64,000 nucleotides of DNA, taken from assembly GCF_037137075.1 (NCBI RefSeq), contig NZ_JBBBNV010000001.1, positions 186,001-250,000 of the forward strand, read 5' to 3'. Made by a program: the position numbers and the translations under genes. The notes under the pieces are model-generated. The model was not told where the DNA came from. It did not search any database and saw nothing but the letters and a program-made list of their open reading frames with translations. This DNA comes from JBBBNV01 sp037137075. GTDB taxonomy: Bacteria > Bacillota > Bacilli > Paenibacillales > NBRC-103111. Positions 53,423 to 62,632 of the stretch are shown in pieces (positions within the stretch are counted from its first letter, which is position 1; every line of letters starts with the position of its first letter).

Positions 53423-55768
53423 TCATTTCCCTTCCACTTGAAGCTCCAGCTCTCCGGTGGACGGATTAACAAGTAGGATTCGGGCCTTGCCAGCGCTTCC
53501 ATCCGGCTGCGGCATAGTAAGGAGGCCTGTTTTGCCTTTTAAAATCAAGGTCTTGACCGTTGCTGCACTAAGAGGCTTTCCAAAGCTGTTTTTCCAAATT
53601 ACGAAGCGGCACCCCTGCTTATAATGACTGCAGCCGTATCCTTTCGTCCCGAAAAAGATGATGCCTCCGCAGCCCGGACGGGGACAAGCAGCAATCTCCT
53701 GCCGTTCCGTGCTTGCAGAACCTGAAGCCTTCTGGAATCCCGTCTGCTTCAAGCCTCTATTCGAAGCTGCGGCTCCAGCAGCGGCGTTCTTCCTGACTGA
53801 TGGGGCTTGCGACGCTCCTGCAGTCCCTGTAGTCCGGCCGCCAGTCCGCGCTTTGCCTGCCGCTGCTCTTCCTTTTGCCGGGCCTCGCTTCGCTCCGCCC
53901 TTCTCCTGATCGGGGACCGCCTGCTGCAGCTGCTGTCGCACCTTATCCACGATAGAAGCGGAGAAGCGCTTTACTTGCTCCACGAACTCCTGATCGGCAG
54001 CCTGGCCTTTGGCAATCTCAGACAGCCGTTTCTCCCATCTGCCGGTCATTTCCGGAGACGCAAGCACATCGATACCGGCGCCGCGGATCAGCTCGACGGC
54101 CACACGGCCTTTGGGCGTTACGAGCAGCTGCTTGCCTTTCATCTCGGCGTAGCCAACCTGCTTCAGGCGTTCAATCGTAGAGGCGCGTGTCGCCGGTGTT
54201 CCAAGTCCGGAATCCTTCATCGCCTCCCGCAAGTCATCCTCCTCCATTTGCCGGCCGGCGCTTTCCATTGCCTTAAGCAGGGTGCCTTCGGTATAAGGCT
54301 TCGGAGGCTTCGTTTCCTTGCGTTTGGCTGCCGCATCCCGGCAGCGGACCGGCGCGGAAGCGTCTACACGAAACTCGCCGGTCATATGCTCCACCGGCTC
54401 CTTCTCCTCGTCGTCTTCCTTTTTCGCCTTCCCCCGGGCCGGTTTTTCTTCTCCGTCATCGCTTGAACCGGTATCGTATACAACCTTCCAGCCCATGGAC
54501 AGCAGCTGCTTCACCGTCGTTTTAAACGGTTCTTTTTCAATCTCGGTCAGGACGGTATGCATCTTGTATAGCGCCGGGGGATAATAATGCGAGAGGAGTC
54601 TGCGAACCACCATGTCATAAAGCTTTTGCTCGTCGGCGCTCAACCCTGACGCCTTTTTGGCCGTCGGCAAAATAGCATGGTGATCCTCGACCTTGGCGGG
54701 ATTGCAAACACTTTTATTGTTCTTATGCACAAGCCGCCGGTCTGCACCGCTGACGAGCGCTCCGTAGGAGGTGCCTGCCAGCATGTCCAACGCCTTGTGC
54801 ATTTGCGGTATATTTTGCTCCGTCACATAGTTGGAGTTGGTCCGCGGATAGCTCAGCACTTTATGCTTCTCATAAAGCGCCTGAGCCACGTCCAGCGTTT
54901 TTTTGGCGGAGAAGCCGAGCTTGGCATTCGCTTCCCGTTGCAGCAGGGTCAAATCATACAGCTTGTACGGATATTCCCGGGTATCCTTCACTTCGTAGCT
55001 CGTAATGATCCCCTGCTTGCCTTTAACCTTGGCCGCCAGCTCTGCGGCTTTGGCTTCCTCCGTCAGGCGCGGACCCTGCCACAACCCGCGGTACTTCGTG
55101 CTGTCCTGTGTGAACTGAGCCTCAACCTCATAGAACGTCTGGGAATCGAAGGCTTCAATTTCCTTCTGCCTGTCATATAGCAGCGCAAGCACCGGAGTTT
55201 GAACTCGTCCGACAGACAGCACCGCGCGATGCTTTGTCGAGAATGCCCGCGACCCGTTCATGCCGACCAGCCAATCCGCAATGCTTCGCGCACGCGCCGC
55301 CTGGGTCAAGCTCTCGTATGCGGCCGCATCCTTCATTTGGGCAAATCCGCTGCGTATCGTTTCCGCAGTCAAATCGGATATCCAGAGCCGCTTCACCGGC
55401 AGCTTCAGCCGCAGGTGCTGTTCAATATACGAAAAAATAAGCTGCCCTTCCCGCCCGGCATCGCAGGCATTGACCACCGCGCGGCAGCGTCGGGCAAGCT
55501 CGCCGATAACCTGCAGCTGATCCTTCGTTCTCGGATTCGCTTTCAAATGAAATTCCGGCGGAATAATCGGCAGATCCTCCAGCCGCCACGTTTTGTACTT
55601 GGCATCGTAATGCTCGGGCTCGGCCAACGTCAGCAGATGGCCAATCGCCCAGGTTACGATATAATGTTCCCCTTCCAGATAGGTCCTGTGGTTCACAGCC
55701 CTCGGCTCTATGACCTTGGCGATCGTACGGCCCATATCGGGTTTCTCAGCAATAATGAGCGTTTTCAT
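53423..55768 (-). CDS. topB: DNA topoisomerase III
   Basis: The 781-residue type IA topoisomerase decatenates DNA by single-strand passage. A Toprim domain begins MKTLIIAEKPDMGRTIAKVI and continues NACDAGREGQLIF (acidic metal site). The catalytic tyrosine is in LSYPRTNSNYVTEQNI (about residue 300). The C-terminal part has a low-complexity Lys/Gly/Ala linker (about 615-690) and one zinc-ribbon-like CPRPGCGGIIFFGTKGYGCSHYKQGC. ATG 55768 follows AAAGGA and matches the family start. Upstream in-frame codons to 55840 lack a ribosome binding site. Confidence 0.93.
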   Translation of the reverse strand: MKTLIIAEKPDMGRTIAKVIEPRAVNHRTYLEGEHYIVTWAIGHLLTLAEPEHYDAKYKTWRLEDLPIIPPEFHLKANPRTKDQLQVIGELARRCRAVVNACDAGREGQLIFSYIEQHLRLKLPVKRLWISDLTAETIRSGFAQMKDAAAYESLTQAARARSIADWLVGMNGSRAFSTKHRAVLSVGRVQTPVLALLYDRQKEIEAFDSQTFYEVEAQFTQDSTKYRGLWQGPRLTEEAKAAELAAKVKGKQGIITSYEVKDTREYPYKLYDLTLLQREANAKLGFSAKKTLDVAQALYEKHKVLSYPRTNSNYVTEQNIPQMHKALDMLAGTSYGALVSGADRRLVHKNNKSVCNPAKVEDHHAILPTAKKASGLSADEQKLYDMVVRRLLSHYYPPALYKMHTVLTEIEKEPFKTTVKQLLSMGWKVVYDTGSSDDGEEKPARGKAKKEDDEEKEPVEHMTGEFRVDASAPVRCRDAAAKRKETKPPKPYTEGTLLKAMESAGRQMEEDDLREAMKDSGLGTPATRASTIERLKQVGYAEMKGKQLLVTPKGRVAVELIRGAGIDVLASPEMTGRWEKRLSEIAKGQAADQEFVEQVKRFSASIVDKVRQQLQQAVPDQEKGGAKRGPAKGRAAAGKARTGGRTTGTAGASQAPSVRKNAAAGAAASNRGLKQTGFQKASGSASTERQEIAACPRPGCGGIIFFGTKGYGCSHYKQGCRFVIWKNSFGKPLSAATVKTLILKGKTGLLTMPQPDGSAGKARILLVNPSTGELELQVEGK

Positions 55769-55830
55769 AGCTATCCTTTCTTTACCGTCCTCAACTGGGC
55801 CTGCTCTCTCATTATATCGGCAATTCCCCT

Positions 55831-55867
55831 CAAAAAACAAACAAGCAAGGACGATTGCTCGCCTTGC
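55831..55867 (-). terminator. Terminator between the NlpC/P60 gene and topB
   Basis: GCAAGG ... CCTTGC is followed on the minus strand by TTGTTTGTTTTTTG. It lies about 65 bases beyond the NlpC/P60 stop codon. Confidence 0.6.
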
Positions 55868-55930
55868 CTGTTGTGCTGTACCGATGAATGCGTGCTGCTT
55901 TGAAAACGTTCGATTCGCGTTAATCCGAGG

Positions 55931-56566
55931 CTAGTTTAACACGCGGCGTGCAGTTACATAACGTTCATTCCAGGAGCCGGTGTTCATATCCGTATAACGT
56001 ACTCCGCCCTCTCCGTACGTATGAAGCAGTGTCCCGTTGCCGACATAAATCGCGACGTGGGTAACTTTATTCGAGCTGGACCCTTTGGTTTTGAAAAAAA
56101 CGAGGTCTCCTTTTCGCAAATCACTTTTCGCCACCCACTGGCCGATGCCTGCTTGTTCTGCGGAAGAACGCGGCAAATCGACTAGGCCGTTGTAAACGGT
56201 TTTAGTAAACGAGGAACAATCAAATTCATTCGTTTGTCCGTATTCCGCACCAAATTGATACGGTCGTCCCAGAAATTTGTTTCCTTTTGCAATGACTGTA
56301 TCGGCCTTTTGGACCCAGGCAGCGCCGCTGTTATCGTCCTGGCCTCCAGCTGCTTCTTGATTATTATTAGTTGTTTCCTGCTGGCTGCCGCCGTAGCTGT
56401 AGCCATAGTCGCCCATATCGCCATTGTATAAGTTATCATTTTGATTTTGATTCCATTCATACCGGCCGTTGTCGTAGGAGCTTGCAAAGGTATGCAGTGG
56501 AGGTGCCACAGTATAGCTTGTCCCCAGCATCAAGGTCAGTGCAATTGCTTTTGTCCATTTTTTCAA
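55931..56566 (-). CDS. Secreted NlpC/P60 peptidoglycan endopeptidase
   Basis: The 211-residue protein has a signal peptide (about 1-29), a Tyr/Gly/Asn-Gln-rich linker (about 30-80) and an NlpC/P60 domain (about 88-211). The triad is the cysteine in EFDCSSFTKTVY (about 119), histidine in VTHVAIYVG (about 170) and a second polar residue in TLLHTYGEGGV. It cleaves D-gamma-glutamyl-meso-diaminopimelate bonds. Translation starts at TTG 56566 after GAGGAGGAG. It is divergent from the YheC/D gene at 56705. Confidence 0.9.
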   Translation of the reverse strand: MKKWTKAIALTLMLGTSYTVAPPLHTFASSYDNGRYEWNQNQNDNLYNGDMGDYGYSYGGSQQETTNNNQEAAGGQDDNSGAAWVQKADTVIAKGNKFLGRPYQFGAEYGQTNEFDCSSFTKTVYNGLVDLPRSSAEQAGIGQWVAKSDLRKGDLVFFKTKGSSSNKVTHVAIYVGNGTLLHTYGEGGVRYTDMNTGSWNERYVTARRVLN

Positions 56567-56704
56567 TGTTATCTCCTCCTCACGTCCACTATGCTAACAC
56601 AGCCTACTTGGGCAGAGAACCAACTAAATACTGGAAATGGACGCGCAGACGCCTGGATGAATATAGTAGATAGACGTCATTCGCGAGGGAGGCGACATGA
56701 AAAA

Positions 56705-57811
56705 ATGCGCGGTACACTAGGCATCATGACCGACCGAATTGACGGAACTCAGAAATTGATTATTTTGCAAAAAATGGCTTTGGAGGTTGGATTTACAGAC
56801 GTTTTTGTCTTTACTCCAGCGCATGTTTTTCTTCGATCACGTACGATAAAAGGCTATAAATGGATAAAAACACGCTGGTTTCCCGTACAGGTTCCCTGGC
56901 CGGATATCATTCATGACGTCGGCTACTACACCAGCCCGGCGGTAATCCGAGCCGTTGTCCGGTTAAAAAGCCGGGGCGACCTCCCCTTCGCGGGTTACGG
57001 ACTTGGCAACAAGTGGCATATTCATCATCTGCTGATGCAGTCCGGCGCACTCCAGCCGTTTCTTCTGCCGACAGCTCCGTTCAGCGTTCCCGAGGCAAAG
57101 CGGATGCTGGATTGCTATGGAGCGGTCATGATAAAGCCGGTGAACGGCAAAGGCGGGCAGGGCATTGTTCGGGTAAGCAGGCTTACGGCCTTAAACCGGG
57201 TGCAGCTTCAATACAGCAGCAGACGAACGCTTAGCTTCCCAAGCTCCGCCGTCAATCTCAAGCTCCGGCAGCTCCGCGCCCAGGGGCCGGCTATCGTACA
57301 GCAGTGGATTCCGATTTATGATCAGGAAGAGCGGGTATTCGATATTCGGGTCCTGGTACAAAAAAACGGCTCCGGCTGCTGGCAGCAAACCGCAAGCGGA
57401 ATTCGCAGAGCCCAGAAGGCCCGGATCACCTCAAATGTCCAGACAGGCGCCGAGGTGCTGGAACTGCAGCCCTTTCTCGTTCACCGCTTTGGCCCGGACA
57501 CAGCCGCCGCGCTGCATCAGCAGATTGTCATGCTGGCTGAAGTAATCCCCGCCCACCTGGAGCAGACTGGCGGAAAGCGGCTGGCGGAGCTGGGAATTGA
57601 CCTGGCGGTGGACGTTACAGGCCGTTTATGGATATTGGAGGTGAACGTCAAGCCCGGTAAAAAGCTCGTCCGCAGCCTATACGGTCCCCAGCTATCCGCG
57701 CAAAGCATACGAAACCCGCTTCAATATGCGGCGTTTCTCTTAGCCAATCACTCGCGGGATGTTTCGGCACAACCCGGGAGTGGCAAGGGCGCCCGGCTTG
57801 TAAGGTTCTAG
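56705..57811 (+). CDS. YheC/YheD-type endospore coat-associated ATP-grasp protein
   Basis: A 368-residue protein of the YheC/YheD family. It has an N-terminal region (TLGIMTDRID, then FTPAHVFLRSRTIKGYKW), an ATP-grasp core (MIKPVNGKGGQGIVRVSR and IVQQWIPIYDQEERVFDIRVLVQK), and the metal-binding end LAELGIDLAVDVTGRLWILEVNVKPGKK. It is found with spore coat components. A good ribosome binding site (GAGGGAGG) points to ATG 56697, but that frame stops after seven codons (MKKCAVH). In-frame ATG 56705 is 13 bases from the site. A run of six A residues between them means one extra A would join the two starts. Confidence 0.85.
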   Translation: MRGTLGIMTDRIDGTQKLIILQKMALEVGFTDVFVFTPAHVFLRSRTIKGYKWIKTRWFPVQVPWPDIIHDVGYYTSPAVIRAVVRLKSRGDLPFAGYGLGNKWHIHHLLMQSGALQPFLLPTAPFSVPEAKRMLDCYGAVMIKPVNGKGGQGIVRVSRLTALNRVQLQYSSRRTLSFPSSAVNLKLRQLRAQGPAIVQQWIPIYDQEERVFDIRVLVQKNGSGCWQQTASGIRRAQKARITSNVQTGAEVLELQPFLVHRFGPDTAAALHQQIVMLAEVIPAHLEQTGGKRLAELGIDLAVDVTGRLWILEVNVKPGKKLVRSLYGPQLSAQSIRNPLQYAAFLLANHSRDVSAQPGSGKGARLVRF

Positions 57812-57886
57812 GCAGCAGCCCAAGCCGGCGAAGGGCTGTTGCATCCAATCTTGTTCCTGTTATAGAAATTCAGCTGCAAAATGGGC

Positions 57887-57930
57887 GCCGCAGCCGCGCG
57901 GCTGCGGCCTCCCTGCTCCGCTTTTTTTAT
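57887..57930 (+). terminator. GC-rich hairpin and T run after the YheC/D gene
   Basis: GCCGCAGCC-GCGC-GGCTGCGGC is a perfect 9-base stem; a run of seven T residues follows 13 bases later. The distance to the T run weakens the call. Confidence 0.4.
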
Positions 57931-57942
57931 ACATAGAAGGCT

Positions 57943-58713
57943 TCACAGCAGGGGGACAATCTGCCCCTCCCGGGCCAGGCGGACATGAGACGGCAGCGGG
58001 TAATCGGCCCGCACGTCTACACCATGGGACATATGGGTAAAATAAACCGACCGGGGCTGAACCTCCTCCAGCAGCTCTAAGGCTTCGATCATATCATATA
58101 CCGAACGAGTAGCCGGATCGGCTTCTTCTTTATAATGGCTTGTCCCCAATATAAGAAGCTGCAGGCCATGCAGACGTTCGGTCTGCTCCGGCGGAAGAGC
58201 AATGGAATCCGGGCAATACACCCAATGAAACGGGTCTTTATTGAAGCGATATGCGTAGGAGTAGCCGTTAAAGCCGTGATGAACCTTCCAGCCTTCAATC
58301 GTCCAGCCGCCGAAGGACCACCCGCGATCAATAATTACAGGCTCCACATGCCGCTCAATCCAGGGATACATCCTCAGCACAATGTCCATCACTTCAGCAG
58401 GTGCGGCCAATTGCCCCCTGATTCCTGTCCAGCGGCAAGCGTCCGCCCATTCGGGAATTCCGCCGATATGGTCAAAATGGGCATGTGTCAGCAGCAGCGT
58501 CCGCAGCTCTCTCCAGCCGTGCCGTTCCATCTGCCGGCCCCAATCCGGCCCGCAGTCCACGCCGAGCAGACCGGCCTCCGTCTCCAGCACCAAGCAGGGC
58601 CGGGTGCGCCGGTTGAGGCCGCTCTGGCGGGCATCCTCACAAACCCCGCAATTGCAATATAGGCGGGGGACGCCCATCGCATCACCGGTTCCCATAAACG
58701 TGATTTGTTCCAT
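57943..58713 (-). CDS. MBL-fold metallohydrolase (PhnP-like)
   Basis: The 256-residue protein carries the metallo-beta-lactamase signature LLTHAHFDHIGGIPEW (HxHxDH near residue 73) with additional histidine/aspartate ligands later (VYCPDSIALP, YFTHMSHGVD). An N-terminal cysteine set (YCNCGVCEDARQSGLNRRTRP) resembles the zinc-binding insert of PhnP-type phosphodiesterases. It probably hydrolyses a small phosphodiester or cyclic phosphate. No phn genes are adjacent. ATG 58713 follows AAGGAG by 9 bases. The ATG at 58734 is upstream of that site. Confidence 0.85.
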   Translation of the reverse strand: MEQITFMGTGDAMGVPRLYCNCGVCEDARQSGLNRRTRPCLVLETEAGLLGVDCGPDWGRQMERHGWRELRTLLLTHAHFDHIGGIPEWADACRWTGIRGQLAAPAEVMDIVLRMYPWIERHVEPVIIDRGWSFGGWTIEGWKVHHGFNGYSYAYRFNKDPFHWVYCPDSIALPPEQTERLHGLQLLILGTSHYKEEADPATRSVYDMIEALELLEEVQPRSVYFTHMSHGVDVRADYPLPSHVRLAREGQIVPLL

Positions 58714-58744
58714 ACCACCTGTCTCCTTCTCCATCCATTAAGAA

Positions 58745-58766
58745 ATGCCCGGCTTGCGCCAGGCAT
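58745..58766 (-). terminator. Terminator of the metallophosphoesterase gene
   Basis: ATGCCTGGC-GCAA-GCCGGGCAT followed on the minus strand by TTCTTAA, about 67 bases beyond the stop codon at 58833. Confidence 0.6.
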
Positions 58767-58832
58767 GAGCTGTTTGCTAACCTATTCGACATATTCGCGA
58801 AGCCGAGCTGAAATTCCTGTTTTCTTTTCTGC

Positions 58833-59993
58833 CTAACGGAGTCCGATCTGAGACTTAAACCATAACAGGAGCTGGTGGACCGGGCTTGCCGCCTGCCCCG
58901 CTCCCGTGAGGGATGATCCCGAAGAAGAAAGCATGGGCTGAACGGAAGCCGCCGTGGCCGTTACTCCGACCTGAAGGCCATCCGGCCAAATCCATTCATT
59001 TCTCATCAAATCCCTTGCCCCGATCCAGACCCGATCCTTGTACACCTTCACCACAAGTCCTTCACTTTCGCCCGTCCCCACCGCCCGCTGATCAAGCTGA
59101 AGCGGATTTGAGACACTGGAGGTATTGACCGCTGTGAAGGAGGGCGTTACAACAGCCTGATCCAGACGAAGCGTATAGTGGGTGTGACCATTAAAGAAAA
59201 CGGCCTGAGGATACTTGTTCAAAATCCGCAGCAGCGCTTCATGCTGTACCACCGACCTATGGTTTGGGTAAGCGCTGGTGCCCGTAATCGTATTCGGCAG
59301 CGGCTGATGCAGGAAGACAAAAAACGGCCGACCGGAACCGGAGGCTGCCTTTAATTGGGTTTCCAGGAAATCCAGCTGCTCTTGTGACAAGTAAGCATCC
59401 TCTTCAATTGACGCATCCGACTGCCTGTACTGCTCCGAGCCAAGCAGAATGAAATGATAGCCGTTGATTTGAGTATCCTCATAAATCCGGCTTCTTCCCG
59501 CCGCCTCCAGGAAGCGGCTCTTGGATTGCTCTTCGCTCTCTCCGTTCGGAAATGTGCTTGCATTCCACTGTCCTGACGCATCGTACCAGGATGAATAATA
59601 TTCGTGGTTGCCTATTGTCAGCAGCACCTGCTTCGGATGAGGCGAGGCTTCTAGCACCGATTGGAAGGCCTTGTAATCCTCCGGCTTCCCCCGTTCCGTC
59701 AAATCGCCGTTCACAACGAGGGCCGCCGCGCCGGGCGCAACGGCGTTCAAGTCCCGCAGCGCCCGCTCCAGCTTGAGGCTGTTGCTTTTATCAAAAGACG
59801 ATACATGTGAATCGGATAAGACTGTAAAAACAAGCTCCGGCTGGCTGCCCGCCGGCAGCGCGGCAAGCTCGTTCTCCGCCGCAGCCCCTGGCCCGGAAAC
59901 AACCTGTGCAGCGACCATTGCAGTAAACAGCCACATCAGCCTTGTCCGAAATGGACGCTTGGCCGGATGCCTTGTCCAGTTGTACATTCTCAT
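58833..59993 (-). CDS. Exported metallophosphoesterase
   Basis: The 386-residue protein has a signal peptide (about 1-39: a basic N-terminus, then MWLFTAMVAAQVV). A calcineurin-like phosphoesterase domain follows with the metal motifs VLSDSHVS, VVNGDLTERG, TIGNHEYYS, and FVFLHQPLP ... NGHTHYTL. The C-terminal quarter forms a small beta-rich extension. It would hydrolyse phosphate esters outside the cell; specificity is unknown. GGAGGAG precedes ATG 59993. Confidence 0.88.
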   Translation of the reverse strand: MRMYNWTRHPAKRPFRTRLMWLFTAMVAAQVVSGPGAAAENELAALPAGSQPELVFTVLSDSHVSSFDKSNSLKLERALRDLNAVAPGAAALVVNGDLTERGKPEDYKAFQSVLEASPHPKQVLLTIGNHEYYSSWYDASGQWNASTFPNGESEEQSKSRFLEAAGRSRIYEDTQINGYHFILLGSEQYRQSDASIEEDAYLSQEQLDFLETQLKAASGSGRPFFVFLHQPLPNTITGTSAYPNHRSVVQHEALLRILNKYPQAVFFNGHTHYTLRLDQAVVTPSFTAVNTSSVSNPLQLDQRAVGTGESEGLVVKVYKDRVWIGARDLMRNEWIWPDGLQVGVTATAASVQPMLSSSGSSLTGAGQAASPVHQLLLWFKSQIGLR

Positions 59994-60272
59994 ATGGCTT
60001 CTCCTCCTATTCTATTTCTACTCCATATATATCGTAACGGAAGCGGCATTTGTGAGGAGTATTTTGCTGTATTTCATCATTTGGGCGAATCCTGGTCTGG
60101 AACATCGAGAGCGGTTTCACCCGGCTTTCCGGTTCTCCTTTTCCAGCGGAATCCAATTTATTGTTTGCCGCTTGTGCAAAAATATGCCTAGTTTCGTTTC
60201 ACCGAAGAACGGGCATATGCATAGTCTGTATCACAAAGGACACGGATTCTGAGAGGAAAGCGGTGTTGGCCT

Positions 60273-61718
60273 ATGGTTGTACTGACGGGCATTCATTGGT
60301 TATATTTGCTCTTTGTGCTGCTGATCTTCATCTGGCTCATGCTGAGGAGAGACACCACGATCGTCTGTATTGTCGGAATCCTCGCCCTCGGCTGGGCGGC
60401 GACCGGCTCCCTGACGATTTCGGTCAGCGGCTTGTTCAACAGCCTGCTGTACGCGCTAAAAGAGCTGATGAGCACCGTGCTCATCATTTCCATTATCGTA
60501 GCCATGTCACGAGTGCTGTCGAAGACCGGTATTAACGAAACGATGATTTCCCCGCTGGGCGGCGCGCTGCGAAGTCCCGGGGTAGCCTTCTGGGGCATCG
60601 GGATTATCATGATGGTGCTATCGTTCTTTTTCTGGCCCTCGCCTGCGGTGGCATTGGCCGGAGCCGTGCTGCTCCCGATGGCCATTCGCGCCGGGCTGCC
60701 CGCCGTTGGAGCGGCGATTGCCATGAACTTATTCGGTCATGGCATCGCCCTGTCCGGGGATTACATTATACAGGGCGCGCCCAAGCTCACTGCTGATAGT
60801 GCGGGTATCGCCGTATCGGATGTCATGCTGGCCAGCATCCCGCTTGTCGCTGTCATGGGGATTGTTACGACGGTTAGCGCCTACTTGCTGCTTCGGCGCG
60901 ATATGAAGCAGATGCCTAAACGAGGCGCCGGTTCATCCATGAAGCTTCCCCATACAGTCTCCCGGCCAGCCAAGCACGACGACGCCTATGATTCCGAGCC
61001 GGAATACCGGTTTGAAGCGGCGAAGCTGTATTTTCCTGCGAAGCTGAAGGTATGGCTGGCTGTTATCATCCCGCTGCTGTTCCTGCTGGATGTCGCCGCC
61101 CTGTTTCACTTCAATCTTCAGGGCGGAGATGCAACGGCGCTGGTGGGCGGAACCGCTCTGGTCATCCTGCTTGCCGTCAGCTTGCTGGCCCATCGGGGTA
61201 ACGGGTGGTCCAAGGCGACAAGCTATGTCGTGGATGGCTTTCAGTTCGGATTTAAAGTATTCGGTCCGGTCATCCCGATTGCCGCCTTCTTTTACTTGGG
61301 CGATGCCGCCCTGTTTGATTTGTTCGGCAAGGTGCTGCCGGAAGGCTCTCACGGCATCGTCAACGATTTGGGGGTTGCGCTGGCCCATAACGTGCCGGTT
61401 CACCCGGTCGTCGGGGCAGTTACCTTGACCGGCGTAGGCGCCGTGACCGGGCTGGACGGCTCGGGCTTCTCGGGAATATCGCTTGTCGGCTCCACCGCCC
61501 AGCTATTTGCAGCCGCGATCGGTTCCGGTATTGCAACACTGACCGCGCTCGGTCAGGTTGCCGCCATTTGGGTGGGCGGCGGCACGCTGATTCCCTGGGC
61601 GCTCATTCCGGCCGCAGCGATTTGCGGGGTGGACCCGTTCGAGCTGGCCCGCCGCAACCTGAAGCCTGTACTGATTGGGCTGGCCGTGACGACCATTGTA
61701 GCGATGTTCCTGATTTGA
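60273..61718 (+). CDS. Multi-pass permease of unknown substrate (IT-superfamily-like)
   Basis: A 481-residue integral membrane protein with about 11-12 helices and a hydrophilic loop around residues 210-250 (KQMPKRGAGSSMKL through EPEYRFEAAK). Repeated glycine-rich half-membrane segments (MNLFGHGIALSGDYIIQGAP and LTGVGAVTGLDGSGFSGISLVG) resemble ion-transporter/GntP-type permeases, suggesting an inverted repeat fold for organic anions. No soluble domain or partner is present. The RBS GAGAGGAAAG is far (about 15 bases) from the ATG, but no better start exists. It appears monocistronic. Confidence 0.75.
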   Translation: MVVLTGIHWLYLLFVLLIFIWLMLRRDTTIVCIVGILALGWAATGSLTISVSGLFNSLLYALKELMSTVLIISIIVAMSRVLSKTGINETMISPLGGALRSPGVAFWGIGIIMMVLSFFFWPSPAVALAGAVLLPMAIRAGLPAVGAAIAMNLFGHGIALSGDYIIQGAPKLTADSAGIAVSDVMLASIPLVAVMGIVTTVSAYLLLRRDMKQMPKRGAGSSMKLPHTVSRPAKHDDAYDSEPEYRFEAAKLYFPAKLKVWLAVIIPLLFLLDVAALFHFNLQGGDATALVGGTALVILLAVSLLAHRGNGWSKATSYVVDGFQFGFKVFGPVIPIAAFFYLGDAALFDLFGKVLPEGSHGIVNDLGVALAHNVPVHPVVGAVTLTGVGAVTGLDGSGFSGISLVGSTAQLFAAAIGSGIATLTALGQVAAIWVGGGTLIPWALIPAAAICGVDPFELARRNLKPVLIGLAVTTIVAMFLI

Positions 61719-62063
61719 GGCAGAGGCTCTGCATTGAAGGCGTGACTCTTGCCTTCCCGCTTCTTACAATGCTTCACCTCGAAGGCCTTCAAGTCGGAAG
61801 CTGGACAAAGAATGCTGTATGCATTGCCTGAATGCCTACAGCAAGCTTAAAGAGCTCGAAAAGGACATTAAACCCTGCGCCTGCTTTTACAGCCATGAGC
61901 GTTTACATTCCGCACCGCGCGCAGCTCCCGGCACGCGGTGTTTCAATGCATGACGGCGGTCGGTCGACCACATGGCAAAATGAAACGGCCTCATTCCCAT
62001 GGAATTCAGGATGAAGGCCGCCTCATACGTTTCCTTATTGTACTGTCTCCTTGACGGGGGCAA
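61719..62063. other. Intergenic region with repeat copy B and a terminator
   Basis: A 345-base gap without a supported gene. It contains the dispersed repeat at 61917-61970 and a hairpin at 61984-62020 (CGGCCTCAT paired with ATGAAGGCCG, one mismatch) that may end the DUF4256 transcript. Confidence 0.4.
61917..61970. repeat. Dispersed intergenic repeat, copy B
   Basis: Second copy of the element at 50826-50880, same orientation, differing at about six of 53 positions. Several changes are purine-to-purine. Confidence 0.55.
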
Positions 62064-62516
62064 TTAGACTCTTAGCGAGCCACGGAACCCTCTGGCACCG
62101 TAGTAAGAATCCGCGCCATTATGATATACGAAAACATTTCCGTAGCGGAAATCACCAAATATGGCGCCGCCAAGATTTCTAATCTCAGCAGGTGTTTTCA
62201 ACCAGCTTGATGTTTTCGTATCGAAACTTCCAAGTTTCTGAAGTTCTCGATATTGTTCTTCCGTTAAAAGCTCAATACCGATGGCAGCCGCCATATCGAT
62301 AGCGCTATTTTCCGGCTTATGTGCTTTCCTGGACTCTAATGCCTCACGGTCGTAACAAATGCTTCTACGGCCCTTGGGACTTTCCTTTGAACAATCATAA
62401 AAAATGAATTCGTCCGCCTGAGCATCACGACCAACAACATCCGGTTCTCCGCCGCTCATTTCCATTTCATGGAGCGACCACAATTTTTCATCATTCGCTT
62501 CCACTTTTTTTGACAA
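62064..62516 (-). pseudogene. 5'-truncated DUF4256 family gene
   Basis: The 150 codons correspond to the conserved body of DUF4256 proteins (EKLWSLHEMEMSGGEPDVVG, EFIFYDCSKESPKGRRSICY, ENSAIDMAAAIGIELLTEEQ, NVFVYHNGADSYYGARGFRG). Family members are about 185-190 residues and begin 35-40 residues earlier. That part is absent: upstream bases do not encode it, and the only start, TTG 62516, has no ribosome binding site. The base composition is AT-rich compared with flanking genes (23 of 60 G+C at 62221-62280). Probably an acquired gene that has lost its 5' end. Confidence 0.7.
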
Positions 62517-62632
62517 TCATATGCCGTCATCCAGTGAAACGCCGCGTACAGGAGGCTGCACGTGGTTGACGGGGCCCAGACGGGGCTCATCCATTTAAGG
62601 GCTTGGCTGCACAATCAGACCGGCCCGCCCGG

